A stretch of DNA of 64,000 nucleotides, from contig JACEEZ010016486.1 in NCBI GenBank assembly GCA_016584305.1, positions 1 through 64,000 of the forward strand, written 5' to 3'. Position 1 is the stretch's first letter. Each line of letters begins with the position of its first letter. The position numbers and the translations under genes are program-made. The notes beneath the pieces are model-generated. The model had not been told where the DNA came from. It was given only the letters and a program-made list of their open reading frames with translations, and ran no database searches. Shown here piece by piece: positions 1 through 11,399 of the stretch. This DNA comes from Chionoecetes opilio. Lineage: Eukaryota; Arthropoda; Malacostraca; Decapoda; Majidae.

Positions 1-1360
1 AATTTTGGAAATTTCGTTATGCATTTTTCTTGGTTCAAAGGGCATTTTTTGTTTTTTTTTCGGTTTTTTTTTTTGTTTAAATTATAAAACAAACATTTCC
101 GCAATAACAGTATATCTTTTATACTGATAAACATATATTGGTAGTGGAAAAACCAAAGCGGGCAAACACGGGCGGAAAGGGTGGATTGTTGGCCCTCCAG
201 CTCGCTCTGAGGGCGGCTTTTGGCTGAACCGCTAGTCGTGACGCCCCCGTGCAAGGAAAACTATTCGGCCATAAAACCCGCCCCCCCAATCTGGCAACCC
301 TGATGTTACAGTGAACCAGGGTTGAAAGGGAAAGGAAAAATGTCCTGATTAAAGGGAAATTTGGGCCTGAAAAGGGAAAATTTTCAAAGGGAAACCAAAA
401 TCAAAGGGGAAATCCAAAAGGAAAATTCATAATTTTCGGACTTGTTAAAATGTTGTTTTTAAAAGTATTTAAAATGTTTTTTAAAATACGATTGATGTAT
501 TAGATTTAGTTTTTAAATACATTCGAAAAAGTTTTTTAGTATTAGCATTTCTCCCATGTATTTAGTATTAGTTTTTAAATAATTAATGTTTTTAGTCCCC
601 AGTCTGGACCACACACAACCAACACACACACACACAAACAAAAACCCTACATCATGTTCTTTCCCCCCTCCCCCCACCATCCCACCCCGGGAAAGGGCGT
701 GGGGGGTGGGGAAGGAAAAAGGAGGGAAGAAAAGATAAAAATGAGAAGTGTCATGTATTTTGGTGGAGAAAAATTATAATCCAAGAAGGAAATATAAAAT
801 GGATCTAATGTGTGGTTTTAACATCATACATCATTAATAGTGCATCTCACTGGCTTTTTAATCTTAACTACGTACTCAGAAATGTCTGAAACAAAATATT
901 ATTTCCTTAGATGTTGCGTACTTTTCCTTCTGGGCCCTAAATTTCCTTAAAAATGAAATTTCTGAAAGTGGAAACACGGTTTACTGTTTCCCAGATAGTT
1001 GGGCGGGTTAGGCCCAAATTAACTGAAAAAAATAAATAAATAAAAAAAAAAGTATTTACGTTTTTATGTTATTTTAAAAAGGGAAACAAAAACAGCAACA
1101 GACCAATAGGTCCTTACAAGAGTTTGTTTTAATACACTACACTAACTAGATAATAAGAGAAAAAAGGATAGGAAAGTAGAAGCTCCTCCCCACCCACCAC
1201 CCTCCAGCCGAAGCGGCCGGAATAAAGTGATACAGCAATATAAAAAAAAACTCATGGAATTTTGGAGGAAAGTTGAAAGCTGTAACTATGGTAACTATAC
1301 TATTTTGTGGGGGTGGGTTTTTAGTGTTTGATAGAAGGTCATGTTATTGTTTTGTAAGGG
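1..1360. other. AT-rich stretch without a gene
   Basis: I see no coding region, RNA gene or clear element here. Positions 440-600 carry several copies of a TTTAAATAC-like motif also seen at 8860-8990, which may be worn transposon ends. A CA-rich tract lies near 605-650 and a C/G-rich patch at 660-730. Confidence 0.6.
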
Positions 1361-1366
1361 TGGGAA

Positions 1367-1840
1367 ACGTGTGGGGTTCAAGGGTGGTGCGGAGCCTTGC
1401 CGGGCGCTTTCGGGGGAGGCAGCAGTCAATCGGGCCCCCAGCCGTTCGACCCACGCGGATTGGTATTCATGTAGGACGCCGTACTTTTCAATCCCTCCTG
1501 CAGCAGTGCCCCCTGGTACCTAAATCCGATGGCGTACCGGGAAAATCCCGGCCCACTAACGTCGGGACCTTTAGACCACACCCCGTCAAAGGTCGAGAGA
1601 GAGGGAAAAACCGTTAATGGGGTTCTGTGTGTGTCATGAGGTCTAATGTAGTTTTGGTATGGGGTCAGTGTGGGAAGTTCGGGGGTGGTGCGGCACCCTT
1701 CCCGGGCGTTTTTTGGAGGCAGCAGTCAATAGGCCCACCTTTCAACCCCCTGGGTAGTCACTTTCCAAGAGGAGCCGGCCTTCAAGCCTCTTGAGCAGGC
1801 CCCTGGTATATAAATCCGATGGGTGTCCGGCAGTTAGGAA
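1367..1840. repeat. Two degenerate direct repeats
   Basis: Segments at about 1367-1540 and 1674-1840 share the same order of words: GGTGGTGCGG, CCGGGCG, GGAGGCAGCAGTCAAT, GCAG..CCCCTGGTA and TAAATCCGATGG. They are diverged copies of one unit about 300 bp apart. The block lies just outside the inverted repeat that bounds the next element and may belong to its terminus. No coding sense is evident in either copy. Confidence 0.6.
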
Positions 1841-4800
1841 AATGGGGACATGCCGGATAAAAGCACCAAATTTTTTCAGGCCTTACAGGCTCCTAGCTAT
1901 GATTTGAGGGGGGAGAAAAATGATCCCATCATCAGAGGCTATAAAACGCTCTTTTTTATTTGGACATTCCCATGGGGAAATTAGGGTAAAGGGGTTTTTT
2001 TTTAAAGAATAGCATAAGGATAATTTTTATTGGATGCAAGTTATTTTATTTTTATATTTAATAACCCAGAACAAAAATTCCAATAGGGTTAAAAAAACAA
2101 AATTAAATATTTATCGACTTTAAATCCCCTCGGACATCGCAAAATGCCATGTAGTTTATTAGCAGAACACAAATTTAAAACATATTTTTGCAATTCAAAA
2201 TGACAGGGTTTAAATTATGACGGGCATTATAAAAAATAAGTTTTCATTAAGTCATATACAACAATCAGTTCTTCCTGTAAGCTGCGGAAACCCAGTCTTT
2301 GTTAAGCACCAGTACAAATGCGGGTATGATTCAAATTGTAATTAGGTTACTTTCACTTTTTGAAAGCTGCACAGTTCGGTGCATTTCCAGTGTTTTTGCA
2401 TGAACATCTCCCCCCACAACCGCAGCACTTTTGCAGGCAAAACTTCACAAGTTCATTTAAGTTTTTGCTCCCGCAGGCGCGGGCCCAGACAGGAACCCAG
2501 GACTTTGTTTCGCATCCAGTGCCCAAAACCGCAGCCTTTCAGCAGTTGGTCTGTTTTTGGGCCTGGGACAGGTTGCCCAGAGCCGGGCCGGTACACTGCA
2601 GCTTGGTTTGTCTGCAGCGGGGGCCGTTGAGTTGGGGGGGAATGTTCCCCACGTTCGTTTTTCTGGCAGAACCATTTCCCTTTCTTGCTTCTTTCCCCCG
2701 ACACCAGGGGCTGGTTTGTCATATAAAACGCTGTGAAACTTTCCAGATCTAAAATCCTGGCAAACCCCGGTGTTTTGTGCATGGGTTTTTACGATGAAGT
2801 TGAAGGATCTGTGACTTGGTATAGGCACCCCATGCTTCCCAAACCGATTTTTTCCCCTTCCAAAAAAAGAAGAAGTCGATCAACCCGTGAAGTGTGGAAC
2901 ACGGGTTTAGCGCGTGGTTTTCTCTTTGCCAGAGTATACAGATGGCATGATGTGTAGGAAAAAGGAATTCTTGCCCGCCGAAGGGCCCCAGATTTTCACC
3001 CGGGGGAACTTGTGGCTGAAAGTGATACTTCCGATGAGGATGACAAGAAGTCAGTACCCACGGTGCTACCAAGATGTGGTGCACCATTTGGGCTTTGTGA
3101 GGCCCAAATTTTGTGTCTGCCTCTTCGTGGTCAATGGGGGATCGAGGGTCGTGCCATGCAGACTACAGAGGCTCCAGATTTTGCAAAGACCTGCTTTCCG
3201 TTGGGAAGGGTGGGATACAATCTTCTTGATGGGAATGGAAGAGTTCTCCCTTTGTTTTGGGGTCACGCAGGAAATCGGGCCCAATTCCCTGGGCCCTTTG
3301 GTTTGGCCTCCCACCTTTCCTTGTACACCTTTCCCCCCTTTTCTTTTGGGTTTGATTCTTTGATACTGTTGTCCAGGTCCCGCCCCTCCACATCTACTCT
3401 TAGAGGTTTCAGTTGCCTATGATTGGGGAAAAAACACTCACTGATAATCGTCAAATGTAGTGAGCCAGTCATGGGAGGGGTGTCCCACGCGCACCATCGA
3501 CACTCAACACAAATGAGCCAGGGGGTTTTTTTGCGTCTTGGGCCAGAATGTTGGTGAGATCGGACTTTTCCTTGTCGCAGTTCCCTCTTTCAGCCAAAGA
3601 AGGGGGGTTTGGGTGATTCATGCTTAAAGAAGGTGCCCAGGTCCCCATCCGGGTGTGTGACTAGTAGAGACGGGGAAAAAGGGCCATACCCTTCAGATAG
3701 ACACTTGCCCGCCTGTTTATCTTCGTTTTTGGTTTTGGCGATCTGAACGGGGGCAATTTGTTTTTTTAATTGGGTCAGGGATGGAGTGTGTAGCACCTGT
3801 CAAATGACTTTTTGGTTGTCTCATACTGCTTTTGCCAAAGGCTCTACTGTGGGGAGTGTTGAAAACAGGATGGTGATGAATTCCCTGTGTCAAGTGCCAG
3901 GGGTTTTGGGGGGTCATCCTTTAAGGGGGTTTCCCCTTCACTGATGACCTGGATAAGGTCCCCAGTTTGCTTCGGGGAAATTTTGGGTAGATAGACCCTC
4001 CCCGGAGGTACTGGTCATATTTGGGGGGTCGGCATACGCTCCCCGAACTCGCAGGGGTCCCCTGCTCCGGTCCCCCAAACCCTCCAAACCCTCCTGAAGG
4101 CAAAATGGGGTTTCGGGAAGGCCCACGCTCCTCCTTTACCTTTCACAAGCTCTTTTTTGTTTGTGGGCTTTGGGCAAGGGTATAGTGGAGAACCCCTTTT
4201 GGGTGTTTTCGAAACGACCAGTTGCCGTTGACTTCGAATTGGTGTTGAATGCTGGGGGGAGATCTCCATGTCCCGAATGACCGGGGGGCACCCGGCATAG
4301 TTTGGTGGGCCCGAGCGAAGAAAAACCCGGACAAGAGCTTTTTAGTGTTCAAATTTTAAGGGGAAAAACTTGTTTCTGTGTGCACGTAAAAAGATCAGGC
4401 CAAAAATTTCCCCCCCGCAGGATGGGATCCCAGTAAGGAATGTTGGATCCTGCAGCCTGTCCCGTTTCCCCTGCCCCAAAACCTTCTATCTTGGTGTTTA
4501 CCAAAAAGCCCCTTGGTGAGATCCCGCGCCTTTTGGCAGTGGAGAGCACTGACTTTGGGGGGGTGTTGGTCTTCGGAGGTGTGAGGCCGTAGGAAAAAGC
4601 GAGTGCCAGGGCGATGCAAGCCGCTTTAGTTAATGCGGGTTTTCCAGCCTGATGCCTCCAAGTAGTCCCCAAGGGCTTCAAAAAAGCCATTCAAAATGGA
4701 ACCTCCAAACTGACACGTACTGGTCTTCGCCCTGTGTGTGCGGCCCGTGCCATGAAAAGAACTTGGCCCGTGCATACAGCGGAGCATCAAGGGAATGACA

Positions 4801-7025
4801 GGAAGTTGCCCAGGATCAGAAAAAGTATGGCTTTACGAGAACATTCTCCCATGTTTGACCATTTCGCAGTGGCAGCCCTTTTCAGAAGAGCGGGAGGAGT
4901 GAGTGATTTAGGGTTTCAAGAAAAGGGGCCTCTTCCAGGAGGCGGGTAAGCAGACCCGGAACAGCATCTCCCCTGAAACCCAAACTTCCTTTTCCCCGAG
5001 CAAAAAGGATGTTCCAGCCCCTTTTTCTCTTTTTGCGGGCCCTTTTCAAGGTGTCCACTGAGGGTCGGAGTCATAGAAGTCCTCGGCAAGCCACCCTTTT
5101 TTTCCCAAAAAGGGCCCCAGCGGAACATGGTGAAATTTTTAGGGAGCTATGGGCGGGTGGGGTTTTTTAGAAGGGCTAGGTGATCTACTCTGGGATTGGC
5201 CCATGTTTGAACTGTGGAAACTGGAACAGGGATACCTGTCCCATGGAATGACCGTGCGTTGTGCTTGGGGGTTTTGGTAATATATCAAGGGGCCCTACAG
5301 TGAAGAGCTGAAAGCGCAACTGGATGGGCACACAACTCCCTTTCTTTCTGCCCAAACAGCAGTAGCCCGGTGATTCTTAGGTGGAGCACCGGTCTAATGA
5401 CACTAGGCCCCCGTCATGATTGGGGGAAAAAAGTTTTCTTTTACTAGTTGGTGTGGAGGTTCAGGCCCAAGTAGAGGGTGGGGTGGGTCAATTTCCCCAA
5501 AGAATGTCGTATCGACTGCTTGGGATTTTCTTGTCTCTTCTGGCCTCTTTTTTCAGTTGAAAGGTATGACTGGAGGGGAGTGAGACAGGCCTGGGGAACT
5601 GTGCAGTCCTGATCTTTCAATCAGTCCTTTCCTCAGCTGGTCACCATACTCTTGAGGTTTGGGTGGAACAGGTTCTTTTGCAGTCAGGGGGGAAAAGGGG
5701 CCACGAAGTTGAAACCACAGAACGAAAGATGTCCTCTCGCACAATCCTGGGGAGCTTTTGCCAAAATTAGTGATCTCCTCATAGTCAGTCTCCCGGCCTG
5801 TTTCAGCATTTTTTGCATGCCTTTTTTAAAACAGAGCACATTTTTCCCTCACTTTTCTTTGTGAATATGGAAAGTGCTTTAGGGTTTGTCTTTTAAACAA
5901 CTTTTTTGACTTATCCTGATGCCAAAGTCAGCAAGACGACTTTTGTAGAGATGCCGTAGGGAAGAAAAATTGAAGAGCAATGGGCCTTTTTCCACTTCAT
6001 TTTCTATGTAAGTGACCCGTCAGCAAATGCTCTTTCTCGGGGGTTCTGTTGGTTTTTTGGCCCCGTAGGTTTTCCCTGTTTCCCGATGGGACCGGTGACG
6101 ACCGCAGTCCAACCCAAACAAGCAAGATGGTACTTGGCCTCCCGTGCAATGAGGGCACCGACACCCTTTAATCTGGTCAACAAAAACGAAACCAACAGAT
6201 CTGGGCCATTTACCCCAAAAGTCATCTGCCCCAGGGTTTGAACTCATCAGGGGTCCATCTTTTTTGGTGCAAATATGAGCTGGTCTTTTTCGAAAATTTT
6301 CGTGGCGACGGCATCGGGCTTCTGGAGCAGGAGTGCTACTCTCCCCGCTTTTCGCCCTTTTCAGTTTTGGGTTGAATTTGGTCGTGACATGATTTGTGCC
6401 AACTGGCCCCTGATTCCTGATAAAAATCATCCCCGTCGTGGGAGCCCCAAAAAGCAAGAGGATGGCAGAGCGTTTGGGGGGTTCTCTAACTGAGCACTTT
6501 TTCCCGGAAAGATCCATAGACAGCTGGCGCCACTTGTCCGCTCCCTGTCATTTAAGGGGCAGCGAAGGGTAGAGGTTTTCTTCTGGAGACGCACCGTGCC
6601 CAAACCATCACGATGAGGTGGGGCTCTTTAAAAAACTGCAACAACAAAAAAAAACAGTTAGCAGACATTTTTTGGGATCCTTTAAATAATACATGTACGA
6701 AGTAATTGGGCATACATGAAGCCTAAATTCCATTTTAATAGAACGGTGTCCCGGTAAAATTTGAAAATTATCTTGAAGTATAAAAAGGGGGGGAAAAAAA
6801 ATAAAAAACTAGTGGAGATTGCAATACGGGAAATTTTTTTTGCCATTAAGGGGAAAATTTTATTTCATCAGATTTTCTAAGTGAAAATAGCGTTATCACA
6901 AAAATGGTCATAGAGGTTTTGAGTAATTGGGGCGTTTTTTCCCCCTCAAAACTAGCTAGGACCTGAGAATGCCGAAAAAAAATTTTGGGCTTTTTTTCCG
7001 GCAGTCCCCCATCCTCTGAAATCTG
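1840..7025. mobile_element. Decayed DNA transposon bounded by inverted repeats
   Basis: The segment 1840-1925 (CCTAGCTATGATTTGAGGGG and neighbours) reappears inverted at about 6925-7025 (CCTAGCTAGTTTTGAGGGG on the minus strand), with TGCCGGA and AAAATTTTTT blocks in the same order. Between them lies one large broken gene on the minus strand. The outer boundaries and a target duplication are not clear, and the block at 1367-1840 may be part of the left end. The arrangement, inverted repeats around a gene of the same family as that in the element at 49571-54565, supports a DNA transposon. Confidence 0.6.
2330..6520 (-). pseudogene. Broken XPG-nuclease/CXC-type transposon protein (Academ-like)
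   Basis: Reading the minus strand from 6520 down to 2330, I recognise ordered blocks of a large invertebrate protein family scattered over all three frames: FFEALGDYLEASGWKTR (4638-4691), YWDPILR (near 4440), SIQHQFEVNGNW (near 4250), KELVKGKGGA (near 4140, matching the family block ELVKGKGGAVGLTENP) and a cysteine-rich end, LQKCCGCGGRCSCKNTG, just before 2350. The last resembles the CXC-like zinc-binding tail of the family. The upstream part (6020-6517) has a CPHC pair but I cannot align it. In the family the middle region carries an XPG/FEN-like nuclease core; I cannot see its acidic motifs here. Frameshifts and stops occur every 100-250 bp, often in homopolymers. It is a relic or a badly sequenced copy. 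Membership of the same superfamily as the gene at 50369-52576 is well supported; the Academ name is inference. Confidence 0.75.
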
Positions 7026-7029
7026 GCCT

Positions 7030-7250
7030 TAGCGGGCCGGACTTCATAACGTCAGGGCCCTTTTCTGAAAACCCCAAACCCCTCACAGGTCAAAAGTTTT
7101 AGTAGGCCGTTTACTCGGGGCGTTGAGGGTGGGAGGGGTTGTGTAGACGCACTGCAATCATTTCACGCAATGAGGTAAGCATCAGAGGCCCCCCAAGATA
7201 AATTTATTATTCCGAGATAACAGTGACAACTGGGGATTTGATATGAAATA
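7030..7250. other. Short gap, nothing recognised
   Basis: G/C-rich to AT-rich transition between the inverted-repeat element and the LINE relic. No coding or repeat signal was identified. Confidence 0.5.
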
Positions 7251-7259
7251 TTTATAAAG

Positions 7260-8720
7260 CGATTTTAAATGATTCTATGTATTTGATTTTACTACGTCTG
7301 AGGGAAAGCCCATTCCCATACGTTTACAACACGGTTTTTTGAAGAAGTACTTTGCTTCGTTCGTTTACAAACCGTTTCTGCTTTTTTAAATCCGTTGTTT
7401 CTAGTTGAGCTGACCGGTCTAGCGTGAAAAGATTTTCTGGGACTACGTTCGTAAATCCTTTGAAGATTTTAAAGACTTCGATGAGGTCACCTCTTATCCT
7501 TCGTTTTGTTAGTGGGAAAATAAGTTAAGTTCTTTGAGCCGATTTTTCGTAAGATTTATTACGCAATACTAGGTATCATTTTGGTTACTCTGCGCTGTAT
7601 TTTTTCTAGTTTATCTATGTCCTTTTATAATAAGGTTGACCAGAATTGTACACAGTATTCTAGATGGGGGCGAACAAGCGAGTTAAAAAGAGGTGAGTAT
7701 AGCTTTTCAGATTTGAAACTGAAAGTTCGTCCAATAAACCCAACCAATTTTTTGCATTTTTTACTACCTCTATAATTTGGTTATTGGGGTTTGGGATCTT
7801 TCGAGATTATAACGCCTAAACTTTTTCTTTATCAAACATTGTTAGTTGGAAATCTTTCATCACGTAACTTTTATGAGTGTTGTTTTTACTGATAATTTTA
7901 TGAGTATATGACATTTGTCAAGGTTGAAATTTCATTTGCCATGTTTTTGACCATTCTGTTAGCGTTTTTAAGTCGTTTTGTATGGGGTTGGCGCTGAGAT
8001 TCTGTAGAGGCTATGTTTGTGTTTTTAGTGTCATCAGCAAATTTCGATATTTGCATGTGATTCCCTCATCAATGTCATTTATATATATTAAGAACAGGAT
8101 AGGTCCGAGAAACTGACCCTTGAGGAACGCCACTATTAACACTGGTCCAGTCAGAGAATTCCTTTTATTACCCCCCTTTTGTTTACGATTTGAGAGCCAG
8201 GTTTCTATCTAATTTGAAAGATGGCCTGTTATACCATGAGCTTTTTCTTTTCTAATGAGACGCTTATGAGGAAACTTTGTTGAAACGCTTTTTGGAAAAT
8301 CGAGGTAAAAATACGTCTACTGCCTCGTGTTGTCGTACATTTTGAATACATTATTGTAAAAATCAAGTAAGTTTGAGAGGCAAAGAGCGTTTTTTTCTGA
8401 ATCCATGCTGCGAATCTTTAATTTTGTAATTTTCTTTAAGAAAATTAACGATTTGTTTTCTTATGATGGAATTCCATTAATTTCCCGCAAACTGATGTTA
8501 AACTGATTGGGCGGGTAGTTTCCGGGCTGCGACTTGCTCTTTTTTAAATATGGGTGTGACATTGCTAGTTTCCATTCGCACGGTACATTCCGCTGAGTAA
8601 AGACTTATTAAATAAGATGGAAAGTGGGTTTTACTATTTCGTTTTTGCTTCCCTTTTTAATATGCGTGGCGAAATTTTGTCAGGGACCAGGAGCTTTGTT
8701 AATTTTCTATATGTTCTTTA
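7260..8720 (-). pseudogene. LINE reverse transcriptase relic
   Basis: Translating the minus strand gives successive reverse transcriptase blocks in shifting frames: the 'EWK.A...P.LKK' region near 8560, 'YLDF.K' near 8290, a 'GPILFLIYINDID' block near 8060-8110, and FADDTK at about 8023-8043, the FADD form of the catalytic YADD box. The C-terminal block 'KRRIRGDLIEVFKIFKGF' follows at 7450-7520. The gene copies the RNA of its own element into the target site. The order and wording match arthropod CR1/jockey-type LINEs and resemble the copies at 16-22 kb, but it is a separate, diverged lineage. ORF1 and endonuclease are absent, so it is 5'-truncated. Several stops and indels make it non-functional. 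Confidence 0.88.
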
Positions 8721-8859
8721 TCGCGAGCAAAATGTCACATCCCTGGAAGGTTAATGAGCTGAGGCAAGTACCTTTGTTCTGGGTTTTCGGGATGGGTTGA
8801 TTTTGCGTGGTGTTTTACTGTGAAGGGACTGATGCAAAAAGTTATTTAGATAGATATAT

Positions 8860-8995
8860 GTATATAAATACAATGTATTTAACTACTCATTAAAGTATTA
8901 ATTACTGTATTTAAATACATGAAAAACTAATGTATTTATAAATAGATTTCTTAATACACAGATGTATTTAAAAACAAATGTATTCAAATGCTACC
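8860..8995. repeat. AT-rich repeat with ATGTATTTAAATACAT-like motifs
   Basis: Five or more partly palindromic copies of GTATTTAAATAC-like words occur in about 130 bp, ending in GCTACCC. Such ends are seen in some hAT-type MITEs, but no partner end was located, so this is only a suggestion. Confidence 0.4.
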
Positions 8996-9139
8996 CAGCT
9001 TTGGCTATATATCTATCTAAACTGTCTTTCCCAGGAATCTCAGGAACTTTGTCCAAAAATAAATGTTAAAAGGAAATTTGAATCAAAATTATAGTTATTT
9101 CCTTTTTGAGAGGTTACATTATACCTACTAATTACTGAT

Positions 9140-9455
9140 ACAAAAAAAGAAATGGCCTACGCCACATAAAACTTTATTTTAGGGGGGGTCTATGCTGTAC
9201 GGTAGGGGTTATGAATTGTAAAAAAAAGAATTTGGCCTACGCCACGAAACTTTATTTTAGGGGGTCTATGCTGTACGGTAGGGGTTACGAATTGTAAAAA
9301 AAGAGATGGCCAACGCCCGACGCAACAGGAAACTTTATTTTAGGGGGGTCTATGCTGTACGGTAGGGTTTAAGAATTGTAAAAAAAGAAATGGCCGACGC
9401 TATAGGAAACTTTATTTTAGGGGGGTCGATGCTGTAGAGGTTAATAATTGTCTAA
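9140..9455. repeat. Tandem repeat, four units of about 78 bp
   Basis: Four consecutive units share GGCC(T/A/G)ACGC, then AAACTTTATTTTAGGGGG, GTC(T/G)ATGCTGTA, GGTTA and AATTGT plus an A-run. The units diverge by small indels; the last is the most changed. No coding frame is maintained. Confidence 0.85.
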
Positions 9456-9484
9456 GAATGGACAAGTAAAAAAAAACACGAAAA

Positions 9485-9640
9485 AATCAAATACCGATAC
9501 CGGTAATACCGGTATTTTGGCACGGTATCGGTATACCGGTATCGTAACTGATACCGGTTTTGAGGACGTACCGGTATTATTCCCCTAAACCGGCATCGGC
9601 AATACCGGTATTTTCTTTATACCGCACAACCCTACAACAA
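9485..9640. mobile_element. Remnant of a hAT-type MITE end
   Basis: The segment is a mesh of overlapping palindromes built on ATACCGGTAT and ends, read from the right, in AGGGTTGTGCGGTATA. That wording matches ends of hAT-family elements that I know from several animal genomes. A second end and an 8-bp duplication were not found. Confidence 0.5.
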
Positions 9641-9656
9641 AACCCCTAAAAACAAC

Positions 9657-9720
9657 CTACACACAACAACCCCTTACACACAACAACCCCTTACACACAA
9701 CAACCCCTTACACACAACGG
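9657..9720. repeat. Minisatellite, unit of about 17-18 bp
   Basis: Four near-identical copies of CAACCCCTTACACACAA in direct tandem. Confidence 0.85.
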
Positions 9721-9764
9721 TGTATCCCCAATGCGGCCGCGGGCCTCATGCGGCCGCCTACGGC

Positions 9765-10310
9765 AATATAGGTAACTTTTAGGGGGTTATAGTGAGGTTA
9801 GCTTAGTAACTTTTAGGGGGTTATGGTAGGGTTACGTTAGTAACTTTTAGGGGTTATAGTGAGGTTAGGTTAGTAACTTTTAGGGGTTATAGTGAGGTTA
9901 GGTTAGTAACTTTTAAGGGTTATAGTGAGGTTAGGTTAGTAACTTAGGGAGTTATAGTGAGGTTAGGTTAGTAACTTATAGTGAGGTTAGGTTAGTAACT
10001 TTTAGGGGGTTATAGTGAGGTTAGGTTAGGTTAGTAATTTTTAGGGGGGATTTTCATGCGGCCGCCGCATGGGGACGGCGGCCGCATAGGGTGGTGACTA
10101 GTGTGTGTGTGTGTGTGTGTGTGTGGTGAGTGTATCTACAAATCCTTGCCAATTTCAACTTCCCGTTCCAGTCCGCCGCACTAATCTTTTCAACACATTT
10201 AACGTTGTCGTATCAGTCGTATCGTATAGTAACTTTTAGGGGGTTATAGTGAGGTTAGGTTAGGTTAGTAATTTTTAGGGGTTATAGTGAGGCTAGGTTA
10301 GTAACTTATG
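9765..10310. repeat. Satellite array with 33-bp unit GGTTATAGTGAGGTTAGGTTAG
   Basis: About nine units of a roughly 33-bp sequence (GTTAGTAACTTTTAGGGG followed by TTATAGTGAGGTTAG) run from 9765 to about 10045 and resume at 10225-10310. The interruption (10050-10225) is a NotI-rich block with a GT run. The same unit occurs reverse-complemented at 45085-45560. The unit contains the TTAGG pentamer. Confidence 0.88.
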
Positions 10311-10463
10311 ACATATCTTATGTTTAACATATAATTATATATGTTAAACATAACGTACAATAAACATATACGTATAACAATAGTTTGCTCCGCGCAACTG
10401 CCCTCTATATATGTGGATCATACGGGCGGCCGCATGGGGACGGCGGCCGCATAGGGTGGTGAC

Positions 10464-10517
<54 letters not shown>

Positions 10518-10610
10518 TGTATCTACAAATCCTTGCCAATTTCAACTTCCCGTTCCAGTCCGCCGCACTAATCTTTTCAACACATTTAACGTTGTCGTAT
10601 CAGTCGGAAA
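10055..10610. repeat. Duplicated NotI/GT block
   Basis: Segments 10062-10220 and 10427-10607 are near-identical: two GCGGCCGC sites separated by ATGGGGACG, then a (GT)n run, GTATCTACAAATCCTTGCC, and a 90-bp unique tail ending in CGTATCAGTCG. They differ mainly in GT run length. The satellite unit lies between and before them, so the whole block was probably duplicated together. Confidence 0.85.
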
Positions 10611-10732
10611 CGTGTGCAAACTTTTCTCAAAAGGCACAGCTGTCTTGCTGCACCCATAAAGGATGCATGCATGTGGCATACCGCAAAAAAAATCTATCAG
10701 AAACACCCAAAAATCTTCAAGTACTATATTTA

Positions 10733-10969
10733 CCTCCGCCAACGAAGTTGGAGGGGTTATGTTTTCACCCCGATCTGTCTGTCTGTCTGTCTGTTTGTTA
10801 GTGTACAGGATTTCTCGAAAAGTTACCAATATATTTGGACCAAACTCAGTATACCAAGTATATTTGGTATAAGGAAGAACTAATTTAATTTTGGATGAAA
10901 TCTATTGACAACTGTTGCCATGGCAACCAATTGATGAAATATTCGGCCGGAGGTATGCGCTCATACTGA

Positions 10970-11056
<87 letters not shown>

Positions 11057-11136
11057 CACAACTGTTGCCATAGCAACCAATTGATGAAATATTCGGGCGG
11101 AGGTATGCGCTCTACTGAGTGCCCCCGCCCCCCTTG
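10733..11136 (+). mobile_element. CCTCCGCC-type MITE interrupted by a TA microsatellite
   Basis: It starts CCTCCGCCAACGAAGTTGG, then GGTTATGTTTTCACCC and a CTGT run, the start of a short element common in marine invertebrates, and ends ...GGCGGAGGTATGCGCTC..GAGTGC. The end block is present twice (about 10908-10973 and 11058-11121), separated by a TA run (10974-11054). A TTA flanks each side (10730-10732; 11137-11139). The related sequence at 14437-14480 lacks the insertion and reads straight across, giving an empty-site comparison. Confidence 0.7.
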
Positions 11137-11398
11137 TTAACTCTTGTGTTTACGTGTTTCTGATCAGCGCGGAGAGAGGAGCCTTCCTCTTGTTACGTCA
11201 CCGAGCCATGGCGCATCGTCTCCCAGTTGCCAGCAGCGTTTTCGAAGCTCGGGGAGTTTACAGATTTTGATTGCGGATTATTAAAAAACGGCTGACTGGA
11301 TGCAAAAAGTGACAACATATTGTTGATACACTCGATAATGGCTATACTCTAACTACATAAAATCAGGAATGATGAAATGGTCTGGACGATTACTTTAA
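11137..11398 (+). mobile_element. Right end of a TTAA-type element, copy 1
   Basis: About 260 bp that match 14466-14724 in the same orientation (CTCTTGTGTTTACGTG ... AAAACGGCTGACTGGATGCA ... GGTCTGGACGATTACT) and end at TTAA (11395-11398). The 32 bp before the MITE insertion (10701-10732) belong to the same copy. Its left end was not found. Confidence 0.75.
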
Positions 11399-11399
11399 T

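Noticed and set aside
2360..3363. Plus-strand genes in 2.3-3.4 kb
   Set aside because: All recognisable family blocks in this region, including the cysteine-rich tail, read on the minus strand.
10411..10801. Frames with (CV)n runs near 10466
   Set aside because: The run is a GT microsatellite and the following sequence is part of a duplicated non-coding block.
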